Shown in pieces: positions 48,815 to 58,001 of a stretch of DNA of 64,000 nucleotides (its first letter is position 1; each line of letters begins with the position of its first letter). The notes beneath the pieces were generated by a model. The model was given only the letters and a program-made list of their open reading frames with translations, did no database searches and was not told where the DNA came from. The stretch is from Candidatus Vondammii sp. HM_W22 (GTDB taxonomy: Bacteria > Pseudomonadota > Gammaproteobacteria > Chromatiales > Chromatiaceae), in contig NZ_CP099567.1 of NCBI RefSeq assembly GCF_022530855.2, positions 1,116,001-1,180,000 of the forward strand, read 5' to 3'. A program made the translations under genes and the position numbers.

Positions 48815-49167
48815 ACACTAATTCGGTTGTTTCCGCACTCACGAAACAGGTTAAAAAACTTCCAGACAAGCTGGTACAGTCATTAACTTGGGATAGGGGG
48901 ATGGGGCTTGCCGGTCACAAGAAATTTACTATGGCGACAGATGCAAAAGTCTACTTTTGTGACCCATAAAGTCCATGGAAAAGAGGGACCAATGAAAATA
49001 CAAATTGGCTATTGAGGCAGTACTTTCCGAAGAAAACAGACTTGTCGATTTACTCTCAGGCGCAATTTAGATCGCGTGGCGAAAAACTCAATCAACGACC
49101 GAGAAAAACATTAGACTTCGCTACTCCTGCAGATAAACTAAATGACGGTGTTGCATCGACCCCTTGA
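48815..49167 (+). pseudogene. IS30-family transposase, C-terminal fragment (copy 2)
   Basis: Nearly identical to 399-750. It carries an extra TAA at 48967-48969 (FCDP then stop) and small indels near 49065. Ends in the same terminal repeat (ttgaatctac). Confidence 0.85.
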
Positions 49168-49196
49168 ATCTACAATGGCGCGCTTTGCGTGGGGGC

Positions 49197-49458
49197 TCAC
49201 CACTTTTTTGCTTGTATCTCCTTCATGACCTCTACTTCCAGGTCACGTTCTGCTAGCAGCTTTTTGAGCCGCATGTTCTCATCCTTGACTCGCTTTAGCT
49301 CCCGCACATCTGAAGTTTCCATCCCGGCATACTTGTTGCGCCAACGGTAGATCGACTGCTCCGATACGCCGTGTTTGCGTGCTGCTGCCACGGCCGTTTT
49401 GCCTCTGCATCGCGCAGTACAGCCACGATCTGCTCATCCGAAAAATGTCCCTTCTTCA
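49197..49458 (-). pseudogene. IS3-family OrfA, frameshifted, without OrfB
   Basis: Minus-strand start MKKGHFSDEQIVAVLRDAEAK, then after a 1-base shift VAAARKHGVSEQSIYRWRNKYAGMETSDV and a leucine-zipper-like KRVKDENMRLKKLLAERDLEVEVMKEI. This is the IS3 (IS407-like) helix-turn-helix protein. The catalytic OrfB is absent; the element is cut at 49190 by IS30 sequence. A terminal-repeat-like gttcggggggcaat lies near 49508-49521. Confidence 0.85.
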
Positions 49459-49679
49459 TCCTGATCCTCCTCAGGTAGAGGAAAACCTAACATACCACTG
49501 GTCTAGTGTTCGGGGGGCAATCCAGCGCATTTATTAGCCATCTCATAGGCAAGTTGCGACTGAAAGCCTCGGAATAGCCAAAATCAAGGTCAAATCTGGG
49601 AATAATGCGGGTTGTTTTTACAAATATTCAAGATTGGATGGCAGGTGAAGTGAAAAACTTCAGTTTTTCAGACCATCCT

Positions 49680-49907
49680 TAGCTGAAAGTGCTGGTACCA
49701 TCTTGCCTTGCTCTTGCGCTTCAAGATGCTCTACATCGGATTTCCATTCTTCATCGGACCAGTATGAGACGGTAATCTCGAGGCCGCTGGAATCGTGGGT
49801 AGATCCATCCCCCAAAAACTGGGCTGTTCACCATCGCCACTCAACTGGGCCGAGAATATCACCGTATAGTAGGTGGTGGGTTCCGGTGTATGGGCGAAAC
49901 TGTCCAT
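49680..49907 (-). pseudogene. Antibiotic-biosynthesis-monooxygenase-like (ABM) protein, decayed
   Basis: From ATG 49907: MDSFAHTPEPTTYYTVIFSAQLSGDGEQ, then in a shifted frame DSSGLEITVSYWSDEEWKSDVEHLEAQ. Homologues of this small ABM-fold family have a longer helix between SGD and EQPGF and continue through YWSDE..WKxxxEHLEAQ. There is an internal deletion of some 20-30 residues and a frameshift. Confidence 0.6.
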
Positions 49908-50050
49908 GATGGGTTATCAACCGTCTTGATAACATTCACTGTACTACTTTGCAGTCAGGCACCAGATGAGCTCCTATTTCATTTCGCTGGTGGCCAATTT
50001 TTCCGAGCTATGCTCATTTCTGGTGTGGGCTGAATATTAGAGAAGCGGTG

Positions 50051-50105
50051 TACCCTGTTGATTGATCTTAATTGCGGATCAACAACCAACAGAGGGACAC
50101 ACCGC
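50051..50105. repeat. Inverted repeat of unknown origin
   Basis: gcggtgtaccctgttg (50051-50066) and caacagagggacacaccgc (50087-50105) are imperfect inverted repeats about 20 bp apart, just left of an IS5 fragment. It may be a remnant end of another element. Confidence 0.5.
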
Positions 50106-50129
50106 ATGAGGCCATGCAACGGATTTGAT

Positions 50130-50292
50130 TGTAGCTCATTTGGTGTACAATATGCGTTGATTGGTGTGGTTGGCCGGATGAAGCGAGGCATGGATATGGA
50201 TGTTGCCAGAAAAATGAGCGTGAAGATACTGGGCTCTCCAGATTTACTAGAGACTATTGGTCTTTGTCGGTTTTTTAGAGGTTCTCTTAACA
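50130..50292 (+). pseudogene. IS5-family transposase, 3' end fragment
   Basis: Encodes FGVQYALIGVVGRMKRGMDMDVARKMSVK and the IS5 terminal repeat (ttttttagaggttctctt, 50273-50290), as in the copy at 53640-53795. Only the last part of the element remains. Confidence 0.8.
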
Positions 50293-50344
50293 CCCCCTAG
50301 TGGGATATAACCTGTTTCTGAACATTTTAAACTTGGAGTAAATT

Positions 50345-50533
50345 ATGAAAAGCAACGTTAGTGGAATTGATCGCTGGCTTCGAATTGCAGTAGGCCTGGG
50401 TCTGATTGCATGGGGTATAGTAACTCAGAACTGGTGGGGTGCCGTAGGCGTGATTCCTTTCTTCACGGGCGCTATTGGCTGGTGTCCGGCTTATCTGCCT
50501 TTCGGCATAAGCAGTTGCAAGATCAAAAACTGA
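50345..50533 (+). CDS. DUF2892 (YgaP-like) small membrane protein
   Basis: A 62-residue protein beginning MKSNVSGIDRWLRIAVGLGL, with two hydrophobic helices (RIAVGLGLIAWGIV; WWGAVGVIPFFTGAIGWCPAYLPFGI) and a conserved cysteine in GWCPAY. This is the DUF2892 membrane domain that in some proteins is fused to rhodanese. GGAG lies 7 bp before the ATG. It is intact and stands alone between IS debris and perM; in sulfur oxidisers such proteins often accompany sulfur-metabolism genes, but no partner is adjacent here. Confidence 0.9.
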   Translation: MKSNVSGIDRWLRIAVGLGLIAWGIVTQNWWGAVGVIPFFTGAIGWCPAYLPFGISSCKIKN

Positions 50534-50724
50534 CAAAAATGCATTAACGGGTGCAGAGAACTCAGGGAACGCGGCAGTTTTAAATATGCCATAATTGCCT
50601 TCTTGGGTGATTCTGCATCCCGCTGCTTAGTCTAATACCACCTGATGCTGAGGCTACAGGCCTCATTACCGCTTGGATCAGTCCCCGGTAGCTAGGGGAA
50701 TAAGAAGAGCCTAGCAAAGAAGAC
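50534..50724. other. Intergenic region without visible features
   Basis: About 190 bp after the DUF2892 gene. No IS end, reading frame or strong terminator noticed. Confidence 0.4.
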
Positions 50725-51916
50725 ACCCTAAAACCCGCCAAATACCAGTACCGCAACAATAATCGCTACGGGATGAAGATTAACCACTTCAGAGAAAAGC
50801 AAGGGCACCAGAACATTCCCGTCGATGGTTTGAAGAATAAAATAGGTCACACTCAACCAGATAAAAAGTGAGACTGAAAAGGTCTTTTGTCCAAACTCGG
50901 CAATCTCCTAACGCAAAATAGCAATGATCTCTTGTACCTGCTCCACCGAAATAATCTTAGGGTAGCGCTCAGGCAACCGCATCAATAACGCATGTCCCTT
51001 GGTAATCATCGATGGAACTTGTTGGAACAGCTGGGTTATCTGGCGAGAAAGTTGTTGCAGAAAAACAAATAGTAGAACGACCGTGAAGAGGAGAAAGGCC
51101 ACAAATACAATCAGTACAGTGGGCAGTCTTGGGATGTGCCTTCGCTCGATTATAGCGACAATGTCCTCCAACAGGCAGGGCAACCACCACGCTGGCCAGT
51201 ACGGGGGCCCATATTCCCCATGGGGATAATCACAGCAAAACCGACGAGCAAGGAATACAATTTTAGGATCGAAAAAATAATGGGAGCCTCTAAAAATCTT
51301 GCTAAATCAGCGATTAAGTTAGTAACCAATTCAATCAACCGCTGATAAAAATCATGCAACCGAATTTTTTGATCATCAAGACCGACTTGAATTCTTTGAG
51401 TAACTGGGAGACTCGCTGCCAAAGCTGGAAAGGACCGTAGACTGGGAGGTTTTCGGGTATTGTTGGGCTCAGTTTATAAAAACAGTCATCCCAGTAAAGG
51501 TGGCGTCCACCTTACGATGCGGTACTGATGTTAAAAGTGTTGGTCCTACAGCATTTGCTCAATCTGAACGATGATCAAACAGAGTTCAAAATACGGGATC
51601 GCTATAGCTTTTGTCGTTTTCTTGGGCTGAGCTCGGGGAGGGTAAGGTACCCGATGCCAAAACGGTTTGGGTGTATCGTGAGTGCCTGAAAGAATCGGGC
51701 TTTGTTGATAAACTCTTTTCAAAGCTGTTGATCCAGGTTGATGCAGCAGGCTTCAATGTTCGCAAGGGACGGATTGTAGATGCCGCTATCGTTCCTGTAA
51801 CCAGGCAACGTAATACACGAGAGGAAAATAGGCAGATCAAAACCCGGGATGGCCTGAGGCATGGAGTGATAATAAACGCCGCCAGAAGGATGTTGCAGTA
51901 CGCTGGACCATGAAAC

Positions 51917-53301
51917 GAATTATAGTCAAATCTGGTGTTTAGCCAGTTGAATCAAGCGGCGACCTGATCGACTCCTGCTACCTCAAGACCCTCTTTAAAT
52001 TTGATTCCGGTTATCACCTTCGCCAGGTAATCGAAACCCCGTAATCGTCTCCACGTCTTCTCGGCACACAGGCCGAGTTTGAACATCATGTGTAGCATGC
52101 CGTCACGCGATAGGCAGCCCTTGGAACGCTTGGTTCGATGGCGGATTGTCCCGAAGGTGGATTCAATCGGATTGCTGGTCCGAGTGCTCTGCCAGTGCTG
52201 CGCAGGAGATTGATAGAAAGCCATCAGTTCCTCTCGGTCTTTGTGCAGACAGATGGCAGCCTTCGGATACTTTGGCTCATACGTTTTGATAAACAGATCA
52301 AAGGCCTTTTCCGCATCGGCCTGGGTCTCCGACCGCCAGATGTTATGCAGTGCCTGCTTCGCTTTCGGCTGAGCTGACCTTGGCAGGCAGTTCAGCACGT
52401 TCATGGTCTTGTGCATCCAGCAGCGCTGCTGGCGCGTCTCCGGATACACTTCCTCCAGCGCAGCCCGGAATCCCATGGCACCGTCACCGATCGCCAATTT
52501 TGGCGGGGTCAGTCCGCGTGACTTCAGTTTCAACAGTACCTCCAGACAGCTCTGTGTGGATTCCCGTACACCATCCTCAATTGCCAGAAAATGCTTCTCA
52601 CCACGCTCATTCACGCCGATCACCACCAGGGCACACAGCTTCGTCTGCTCTGCTCTCTGTCCGCTGTAGACGTCTGCCCACACATACACCCAATGGCCCT
52701 TATCCAGGCGCTCCTCGCACCAGCTCCGATATTCTTCTGCCCAGACCTGCTTCAGACGCGATACCCTGCCGGCCGACAAGCCTGTTGCATCCGGACCCAC
52801 CAGCACTTTCAGGGCTTCACCCATCTTTCCACTGGAAATCCCCTTCAGGTAGAGCCACGGCAGCGCCGCTTCCAGTGACTTCGTCTTGCGTACATACGGC
52901 GGCACCAGAGCTGATCGGAACGTCACCGGCTCGCCGGTCTTCGCGCGAACTTTGGGGATCTTGACCGTGACCGGCCCCAATCCTGTCTGCAGTTTACGAG
53001 CTGGCAGGTGACCATTACGCACCACACCCACCTTGCTATCCTCTGTCCGTCGCTCGACGTGCTCCGCCAACAGCTCCAGCAGCTCGGCCTCCACCGCCTA
53101 GTAGATCAACTGCTCTGCACCGCTTCTCGGCAACTCTGTCAGCGGATCGATAATCGTATCTCGACCTGCCAGCTTAACAACGTTATTCTTACTCATGGTG
53201 GCGTATCTCCAATGGTTGTTTTGATGTCTCGCAACAATAAATCAACCAGATACCCCGCTTTTTTTCAATTCCTTTCAAACACCACTTTCAGTTATGACTC
53301 C
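51917..53301 (-). mobile_element. IS256-family element (subtype B) inserted in the IS5 element, copy 1
   Basis: A 1385-bp element with ends GAATTATAGTCAAATCTGG (51917) and, reverse-complemented, GAGTCATAACTGAAAGTGG (53301), imperfect inverted repeats sharing tggtgttt. A perfect 9-bp direct repeat CCATGAAAC flanks it (51908-51916 and 53302-53310), the duplication length of the IS256 family. Confidence 0.92.
51952..53196 (-). pseudogene. IS256-family transposase (subtype B), one nonsense codon
   Basis: From ATG 53196 the frame would give 414 residues: SKNNVVKLAGRDTIIDPLTELPRSGAEQLIY, then TAG (53100-53098) where copy 2 has CAG, then AVEAELLELLAEHVERR through to VAGVDQVAA. Motifs KIPKVRAKTGEPVTFRSALVPPYVRK, ALVVIGVNERGEKHFLAIEDG, AIGDGAMGFRAALEEVYPETRQQRCWMHK and NPIESTFGTIRHR are complete. 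One glycine codon is missing in VWAD(G)VYSGQ. Apart from these two changes it looks functional. Confidence 0.92.
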
Positions 53302-53826
53302 CATGAAACCCATTATGGGTACAAAAGCCACATCAGCATAGACCGGAAGCACAAGGTCATTCGCAAGTACGCCATCACATCGGCTGAAGTTCACGATAGC
53401 CAGGTCTTCGAAGAACTGCTGGATGAGAACAACAGTAATGGAAGTGTCTGGGCCGATTCCGCTTACCGCAGTCATACTCATCGCAAGTCGATATGCAAAC
53501 GCCCCTCGAATGAACGGGAGCAATGAGGCAAACCGAAAACGATCAAGAGTCCGGGCTCGAGTTGAGCACGTGTTTGCCCAGCAGGCCAATCGACTAGCGC
53601 GTAGCATCGGGCAAGTCAGGGTCGGCGTGAAGATTGGTATGATGAATTTGGTGTACAACATGCGTCGATTGGTGTGGCTGGCCGGATGAAGCGAGGTATG
53701 GATATGCGTGTTGCCAGAAAAATTGAGCATGAAGACACCGGGCCCTCCAGATTCGCTAGAGACTATTGGCCTTTGTCAGGTTTTTAGAGGCTCCCTAATG
53801 TTTAAGTCAATCGGCCAATAACTGCA

Positions 53827-54219
53827 CTAGATTGATCTTTTCACTCGGTTGGTTTTTTTCAACTCTTCATAGTAACTGATGAATAAAGTCTCGAGCTCAT
53901 CAATCACATCCATAGCTGAACGGCCATGCATGATGTGGGCGGTCATCAGCGAAGAGGTCTCGGTAAGAAGAGTTGATCGGTCCAGCATGGAGTAACTGAC
54001 AGACAATCTTTTTATCGCAGAAACAACGGATTCCTCATCAGGCCTGGGTATCAATTGGGGCTCAGGTATCCCCGCTTTAGCCGGTGTTTCAACGGTTTCC
54101 TGCTGGGACAAAAAGGCGGCAAAAGCAAGCAGGCTTCTCTTCTCCTGCTCACCCAAAGCTTTATACAATTTAAGTAGTCTACGCTGCTCCCCTGGAAGAT
54201 TCAGCTTTGGCGGCAGCAT
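53827..54219 (-). CDS. Small conserved-type hypothetical protein downstream of a LysR gene
   Basis: A 130-residue soluble, largely helical protein (MLPPKLNLPGEQRRLLKLYKALGEQEKRSLLAFAAFL, then a proline-rich linker, then a helical C-terminal half ending YYEELKKTNRVKRS). I do not recognise a named family. It begins 2 nt after the LysR stop, and its stop overlaps the GTG of the perM pseudogene by one base, so the three formed one transcriptional unit. A link to LysR signalling or to the transporter is inference from position only. Confidence 0.82.
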   Translation of the reverse strand: MLPPKLNLPGEQRRLLKLYKALGEQEKRSLLAFAAFLSQQETVETPAKAGIPEPQLIPRPDEESVVSAIKRLSVSYSMLDRSTLLTETSSLMTAHIMHGRSAMDVIDELETLFISYYEELKKTNRVKRSI

Positions 54220-54221
54220 TT

Positions 54222-55154
54222 CTATCCCAAGCCATCGCTTTTATGTTCTTCGCAGTATAGCTGGGCAAAATCTAGAAGCTCTTCCATTATCCGCGCACGG
54301 AATTTTTGCTTCTGATGTACAAAAGAGAAGGGTCTCTCAAGCGAGGGGTCCAGTTCAATGGCAACCAGTGTGCCCAGCTTCAATTCTTTCTGAATGGTGG
54401 CGCGTGAAACCACAGAGATCCCCATACCGGCTTCCACTGCACTTTTTACTGCTTCTGGGCTTCCTAACTCCATGGCCATCTTCAAGTCATCAGGCCCACC
54501 TTCACTGCCTTGGGACAAAAATTCGCTGATCACTTCGCGGGTACCTGAACCCTCTTCGCGACAAATGAAAGGATATTTAACAAGATCCCCATAGGTGAAT
54601 GTTTTACGCTGTGCCTCTGGGTGATCAGGCGGAACAATAGCAACCAATTGATCAGGACGACACGGCTCCACCACCAGATTCTTATTACCAACGGGCGCCT
54701 CAACCACGCCAAGGTCAATGGTATTGTTCTCGATCATGGAGACAATGCCATCGGTATTGGAGACCTTAAGATGGATACCAACCTCCGGGTATTTTTTTTT
54801 GAAGTCCCCCAGTAGTGCCGGAAGCATATACTCAGCAATAGTGGTACTGGCTCCAATAATGAGAGAACCGCTGATATCCCCTGTCATTGCCTTGACAGAA
54901 TTTTCCAGCTCAGTGTAGAGGTCGAAAATTTTATCGGCATAGATGTAAACATGGGCGCCGGCTTCAGTCAGACTGATCCGGTTATGAGTACGATCGAACA
55001 GACGGGTATTGAAATACTCTTCGAGCTGTCTAACCTGAAAAGTGACGGCTGGTTGCGTCATATGCAGCGACTCTGCCGCCTTGGTGAAACTGAGTAGTCT
55101 TGCAACAGTATGGAACACTTGGAGTCTGCGATCCGCCATTATTTTCCCCATCAT
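54222..55154 (-). CDS. LysR-type transcriptional regulator
   Basis: A 310-residue regulator (305 from the second likely start, ATG 55139). The N-terminal winged helix-turn-helix is RRLQVFHTVARLLSFTKAAESLHMTQPAVTFQVRQLEEYFNTRLFDRT. The C-terminal substrate-binding domain starts GSLIIGASTTIAEYMLPALL and has FICREEGSGTREV near residue 195, a ligand-loop motif seen in CysB/CbbR-like and related LysR proteins. Effector unknown. The upstream intergenic region contains GATA-N3-TATC near 55204-55220, which could be part of an operator. It heads the unit with the 130-residue protein and perM. Confidence 0.92.
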   Translation of the reverse strand: MMGKIMADRRLQVFHTVARLLSFTKAAESLHMTQPAVTFQVRQLEEYFNTRLFDRTHNRISLTEAGAHVYIYADKIFDLYTELENSVKAMTGDISGSLIIGASTTIAEYMLPALLGDFKKKYPEVGIHLKVSNTDGIVSMIENNTIDLGVVEAPVGNKNLVVEPCRPDQLVAIVPPDHPEAQRKTFTYGDLVKYPFICREEGSGTREVISEFLSQGSEGGPDDLKMAMELGSPEAVKSAVEAGMGISVVSRATIQKELKLGTLVAIELDPSLERPFSFVHQKQKFRARIMEELLDFAQLYCEEHKSDGLG

Positions 55155-55443
55155 TACATGTGGCGATAAAGCGCATTTATACCATAAAAAAGGGAGTAAA
55201 AGCCAATAGATAACCTATCCAAAAAAGGGGTATACGGTAGTTACACATGTTTGTTAATTTCGACTAAATATTCCTTTACGAGAAAGCACTATCAGTAGTC
55301 CAATACCTTGCTGAATCATTTGTCCGGCATTATTGATATTTTGCAAATAAGTTACCTGGGTGTTTCAAACAGGTTGTGGGATCTGCAACAAGGTGGTAGA
55401 TCCGGGAGAATTACAATGTTATGTATTACGTTTTTACTCATAA
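55155..55443. other. Intergenic region upstream of the LysR gene
   Basis: About 290 bp with no gene; AT-rich near 55180-55290. It should contain the LysR promoter on the minus strand. The right side is bounded by an IS5 end at 55444. Confidence 0.45.
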
Positions 55444-56368
55444 GGGAACCTCTAAAAAATCGACAAAGGCCAATAATAGTCTCTAGCAAATCAGGGAAGC
55501 CCGGTATCTTCACGCTCATTTTTCTGGCAACATCCATACCCATACCTCGCTTCATCCGGCCAGCGACACCAACCGACGCATGTTGTACACCAAATTCATC
55601 ATACCAATCTTCCACCGACCCTGACTTGCCCGATGCTACGCACCAGTCGATTGGCCTGCTGGGCAAACACGTGCTCAACTCGAGCCCGAACTCTTGATCG
55701 TTTTCGATTTGCCTCTTGCTCCCGTTCATTCAAGGGGCGTTTGCGTGTCGGCTTGCGATGAATCTGACGGCAGTAATGCGCACCTGGTAAAGCGGCTTCC
55801 AGTTCTACACTGCGGTAAGCAGAATCGGCCCAGACACTTCTATTACTGTTGTTCTCATCCATCAGTTCCTCAAAGACTTGGCTATCGTGAACTTCAGCCG
55901 ATGTGATGACGTACTTGCGAATGACCTTGTGCTTCCGGTCTACGCTGATGTGGCTTTTGTACCCATAGTGGGTTTTGCCATGCTTCTTAGTCAAGTGGGC
56001 TTCAACATCCTTCTGGCGGCGTTTGTTATCACCCCATGCCTCAGGGCTATCTCCGGCTTTGATCTGCCTATTTTCCTCTCGCGTATTACGTTGCCTGGGT
56101 ACTGGGACGATAGCGGCATCTACAATCTGTCCTTTGCGAGCACTGAAGCCTGCTGCATCAATCTGGATCAACAGCGCTGAAAAGAGTTTATCAACAAGGC
56201 CTCGTTCTTTCAGGCGCTCACGATATACCCAAACTGTTTTGGTATCGGGTACCTTACCTCCTGGCTCAGCCCAAGAAAACGACAAAAGCTATAGGGATAC
56301 CGTATGTGGAACTTTGTTTGATCACCGGACAGATTGAACAAATGCTGTAGGACCAACACCTTGAACAT

Positions 56369-57727
56369 GAGTTATAACTGAAAGTGTTGTTTGAAGGGAA
56401 TTGAAAAAAAGCGGGGTATCTGGTTGATTTGTTGTTGCGAGACATCAAAACAACCATTGGAGATATGCCACCATGAGTAAGAATAACGTTGTTAAGCTGG
56501 CAGTTCGAGATACGATTATCGATCCGCTGACAGAGTTGCCGAGAAGCGGTGCAGAGCAGTTGATCTACCAGGCGGTGGAGGCCGAGCTGCTGGAGCTGCT
56601 GGCGGAGCACGTCGAGCGACGGACAGAGGATGGCAAGGCGGGTGTGGTGCGTAATGGTCACCTGCCAGCTCGTAAACTGCAGACAGGATTGGGGCCGGTC
56701 ACGGTCAAGATCCCCAAAGTTCGCGCGAAGACCGGCGAGCCGGTAACGTTCCGATCAGCTCTGGTGCCGCCGTATGTACGCAAGACGAAGTCACTGGAAG
56801 CGGCGCTGGCGTGGCTCTACCTGAAGGGGATTTCCAGTGGAGAGATGGGTGAAGCCCTGCAAGTGCTGGTGGTTCCGGATGCAACAGGCTTGTCGGCCGG
56901 CAGGGTATCGCGTCTGAAGCAGGTCTGGGCAGAAGAATATCGGAGCTGGTGCAAGGAGCGCCTGGATAAGGGCCATTGGGTGTATGTGTGGGCAGACGGT
57001 GTCTACAGCGGACAGAGAGCAGAGCAGACGAAGCTGTGTGCCCTGGTGGTGATCGGCGTGAATGAGCGTGGTGAGAAGCATTTTCTGGCAATTGAGGATG
57101 GTGTACGGGAGTCCACACAGAGCTGGCGGGAGGTACTGTTGAAACTGAAGTCACGCGGACTGACCCCGCCAAAATTGGCGATCGGTGACGGTGCCATGGG
57201 GTTCCGGGCTGCGCTGGAGGAAGTGTATCCGGAGACGCGCCAACAGCGCTGCTGGATGCACAAGACCATGAACGTGCTGAACTGCCTGCCAAGGTCAGCT
57301 CAGCCGAAAGCGAAGCAGGCACTGAATAACATCTGGCAGTCGGAGACCCAGGCCGATGCGGAAAAGGCCTTTGATCTGTTTATCAAAACGTATGAGCCAA
57401 AGTATCCGAAGGCTGCCATCTGTCTGCACAAAGACCGAGAGGAACTGATGGCTTTCTATCAATTTTCTGCGCAGCACTGGCAGAGCATTCGGACCAGCAA
57501 TCCGATTGAATCCACCTTCCAAGGGCTGCCTATCGCGTGACGGCATGCTACACATGATGTTCAAACTCGGCCTGTGCGCCGAGAAGAAGTGGAGACGATT
57601 ACGGGGTTTCGATTACCTGGCGAAGGTGATAAGCCGGAATCAAATTTAAAGAGGGTGTTGAGGCAGCAGGAGTCGATCAGGTCGCCGCTTGATTCAACTG
57701 GCTAAACACCAGATTTGACTATAACTC
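56369..57727 (+). mobile_element. IS256-family element (subtype B), copy 2
   Basis: Ends GAGTTATAACTGAAAGTG (56369) and, reverse-complemented, GAGTTATAGTCAAATCTGG (57727). Flanked by a 9-bp near-duplication: CTTGAACAT (56360-56368) and TTTGAACAT (57728-57736), 8 of 9 identical. Inserted at a different site in IS5 and in the opposite orientation in the window to copy 1. Confidence 0.92.
56473..57691 (+). pseudogene. IS256-family transposase (subtype B), short internal deletion near the C-terminus
   Basis: From ATG 56473 the frame is intact through NPIESTF (near 57517), then joins QGLPIA and TGA. Compared with copy 1 (52085-52160 region) about 29 bp encoding GTIRHRTKRSKG are missing, which shifts the frame; the remaining C-terminal codons (GMLHMMFKLGLCAEK to VDQVAA) follow out of frame to 57691. 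The catalytic DDE motifs upstream are intact. Confidence 0.92.
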
Positions 57728-58001
57728 TTTGAACATCAGTACCGCATCGTAAGGTGGATGCCACCTTTACTGGGATCACTATTTTTATAAATTGAGTCCA
57801 ACAATACCCGAAAAGCCTCCCAGTCTACGCTCCTTTCCGGCCTTGGCAGCGGGTCTCCCAGTTGCTCAAGGAGTTCAAGTTGGTCTTGATGATCAAAAAA
57901 ACTTGGTTGCATGACTTTTATCAATGGTTGGTTGAGTTGGCTAATATTATCGCTGATTTGCAAAGGTTTTTAGAGACTCCCACATGCAATACAATAAAAA
58001 T

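Larger units (their letters stand above)
51354..53700 (+). pseudogene. IS5-family transposase, split and degenerate
   Basis: The first half (51354-51907) encodes MQPNFFDHQDRLEFFE, GKVPDAKTVWVYRECLKE, DAAGFNVRKGRIVDAAIVPV and TREENRQIK, with frameshifts. The second half resumes at 53311: HYGYKSHISIDRKHKVIRKYA, VWADSAYRS and QQANRLARSIGQVRVG, with stops. The catalytic aspartates of the DAAIV and SHISID/ADSAYR motifs are recognisable. The more continuous copy is at 55599-57912. Confidence 0.85.
51282..53795 (+). mobile_element. IS5-family element inserted in perM, itself carrying an IS256 element
   Basis: Ends gggagcctctaaaaatc (51282) and, reverse-complemented, gggagcctctaaaaacc (53795). Direct repeats TAAT flank it (51278-51281 and 53796-53799), the 4-bp duplication expected of IS5. 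The perM reading frame continues across the site when the IS and one repeat are removed. The IS5 DNA is interrupted at 51917-53301 by an IS256-family element. Confidence 0.88.
50725..53827 (-). pseudogene. perM: PerM/AI-2E family membrane transporter, split by an IS5 element and internally deleted
   Basis: The N-terminus starts at GTG 53827, overlapping the stop of the upstream gene by one base: VQLLAD, TGA (probably once TGG), LKHYFFDP. An IS5 element sits at 51282-53795, flanked by TAAT. The gene resumes at 51281 with FFDPKIVFLA, then VGFAVIIPMGNM, VLASVVVALP, and LLEDIVAIIERRHIPRLPTVLIVF. ITQLFQQVPSMITKG and LLMRLPERYPKIISVEQVQEII follow, then a TAG. A C-terminal piece (FIWLSVTYFILQTIDGNVLVPLLFSEVVNLHPVAIIVAVLVFGG) remains, but the middle third is missing. 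Dead by several lesions. Confidence 0.85.
55599..57912 (-). pseudogene. IS5-family transposase, split by IS256
   Basis: The N-terminal part is at 57912-57737: MQPSFFDHQDQLELLEQLGDPLPRPERSVDWEAFRVLLDSIYKNS. The rest is on the other side of the IS256, at 56340-55599: SFSWAEPGGKVPDTKTVWVYRERLKERGLVDKL, DAAGFSARKGQIVDAAIVPVPRQRNTREENRQIKAGD, HYGYKSHISVDRKHKVIRKYVITSAEVHDSQVFEEL and VWADSAYRSVELEAALPG. EANRKRSRVRARVEHVFAQQANRLVRSIGQVR follows. This is the most complete copy of this IS5 transposase in the window; it ends after GQVRVGGRLV with a small frameshift relative to FGVQHASVGVAGRMKRG. Confidence 0.88.
55444..57981 (-). mobile_element. IS5-family element carrying an IS256 element, second nest
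   Basis: Ends gggaacctctaaaaaatcg (55444) and, reverse-complemented, gggagtctctaaaaacc (57981). The transposase is on the minus strand. Flanking 4-bp sequences (ataa and acat) are not a duplication, so the copy may result from recombination. The IS256 copy occupies 56369-57727. Confidence 0.85.

Noticed and set aside
52350-52964. Open frame antisense to the IS256 transposase (also at 56705-57322)
   Set aside because: It appears in both IS copies only because the transposase sequence is repeated; proline/serine-rich composition fits a shadow frame.
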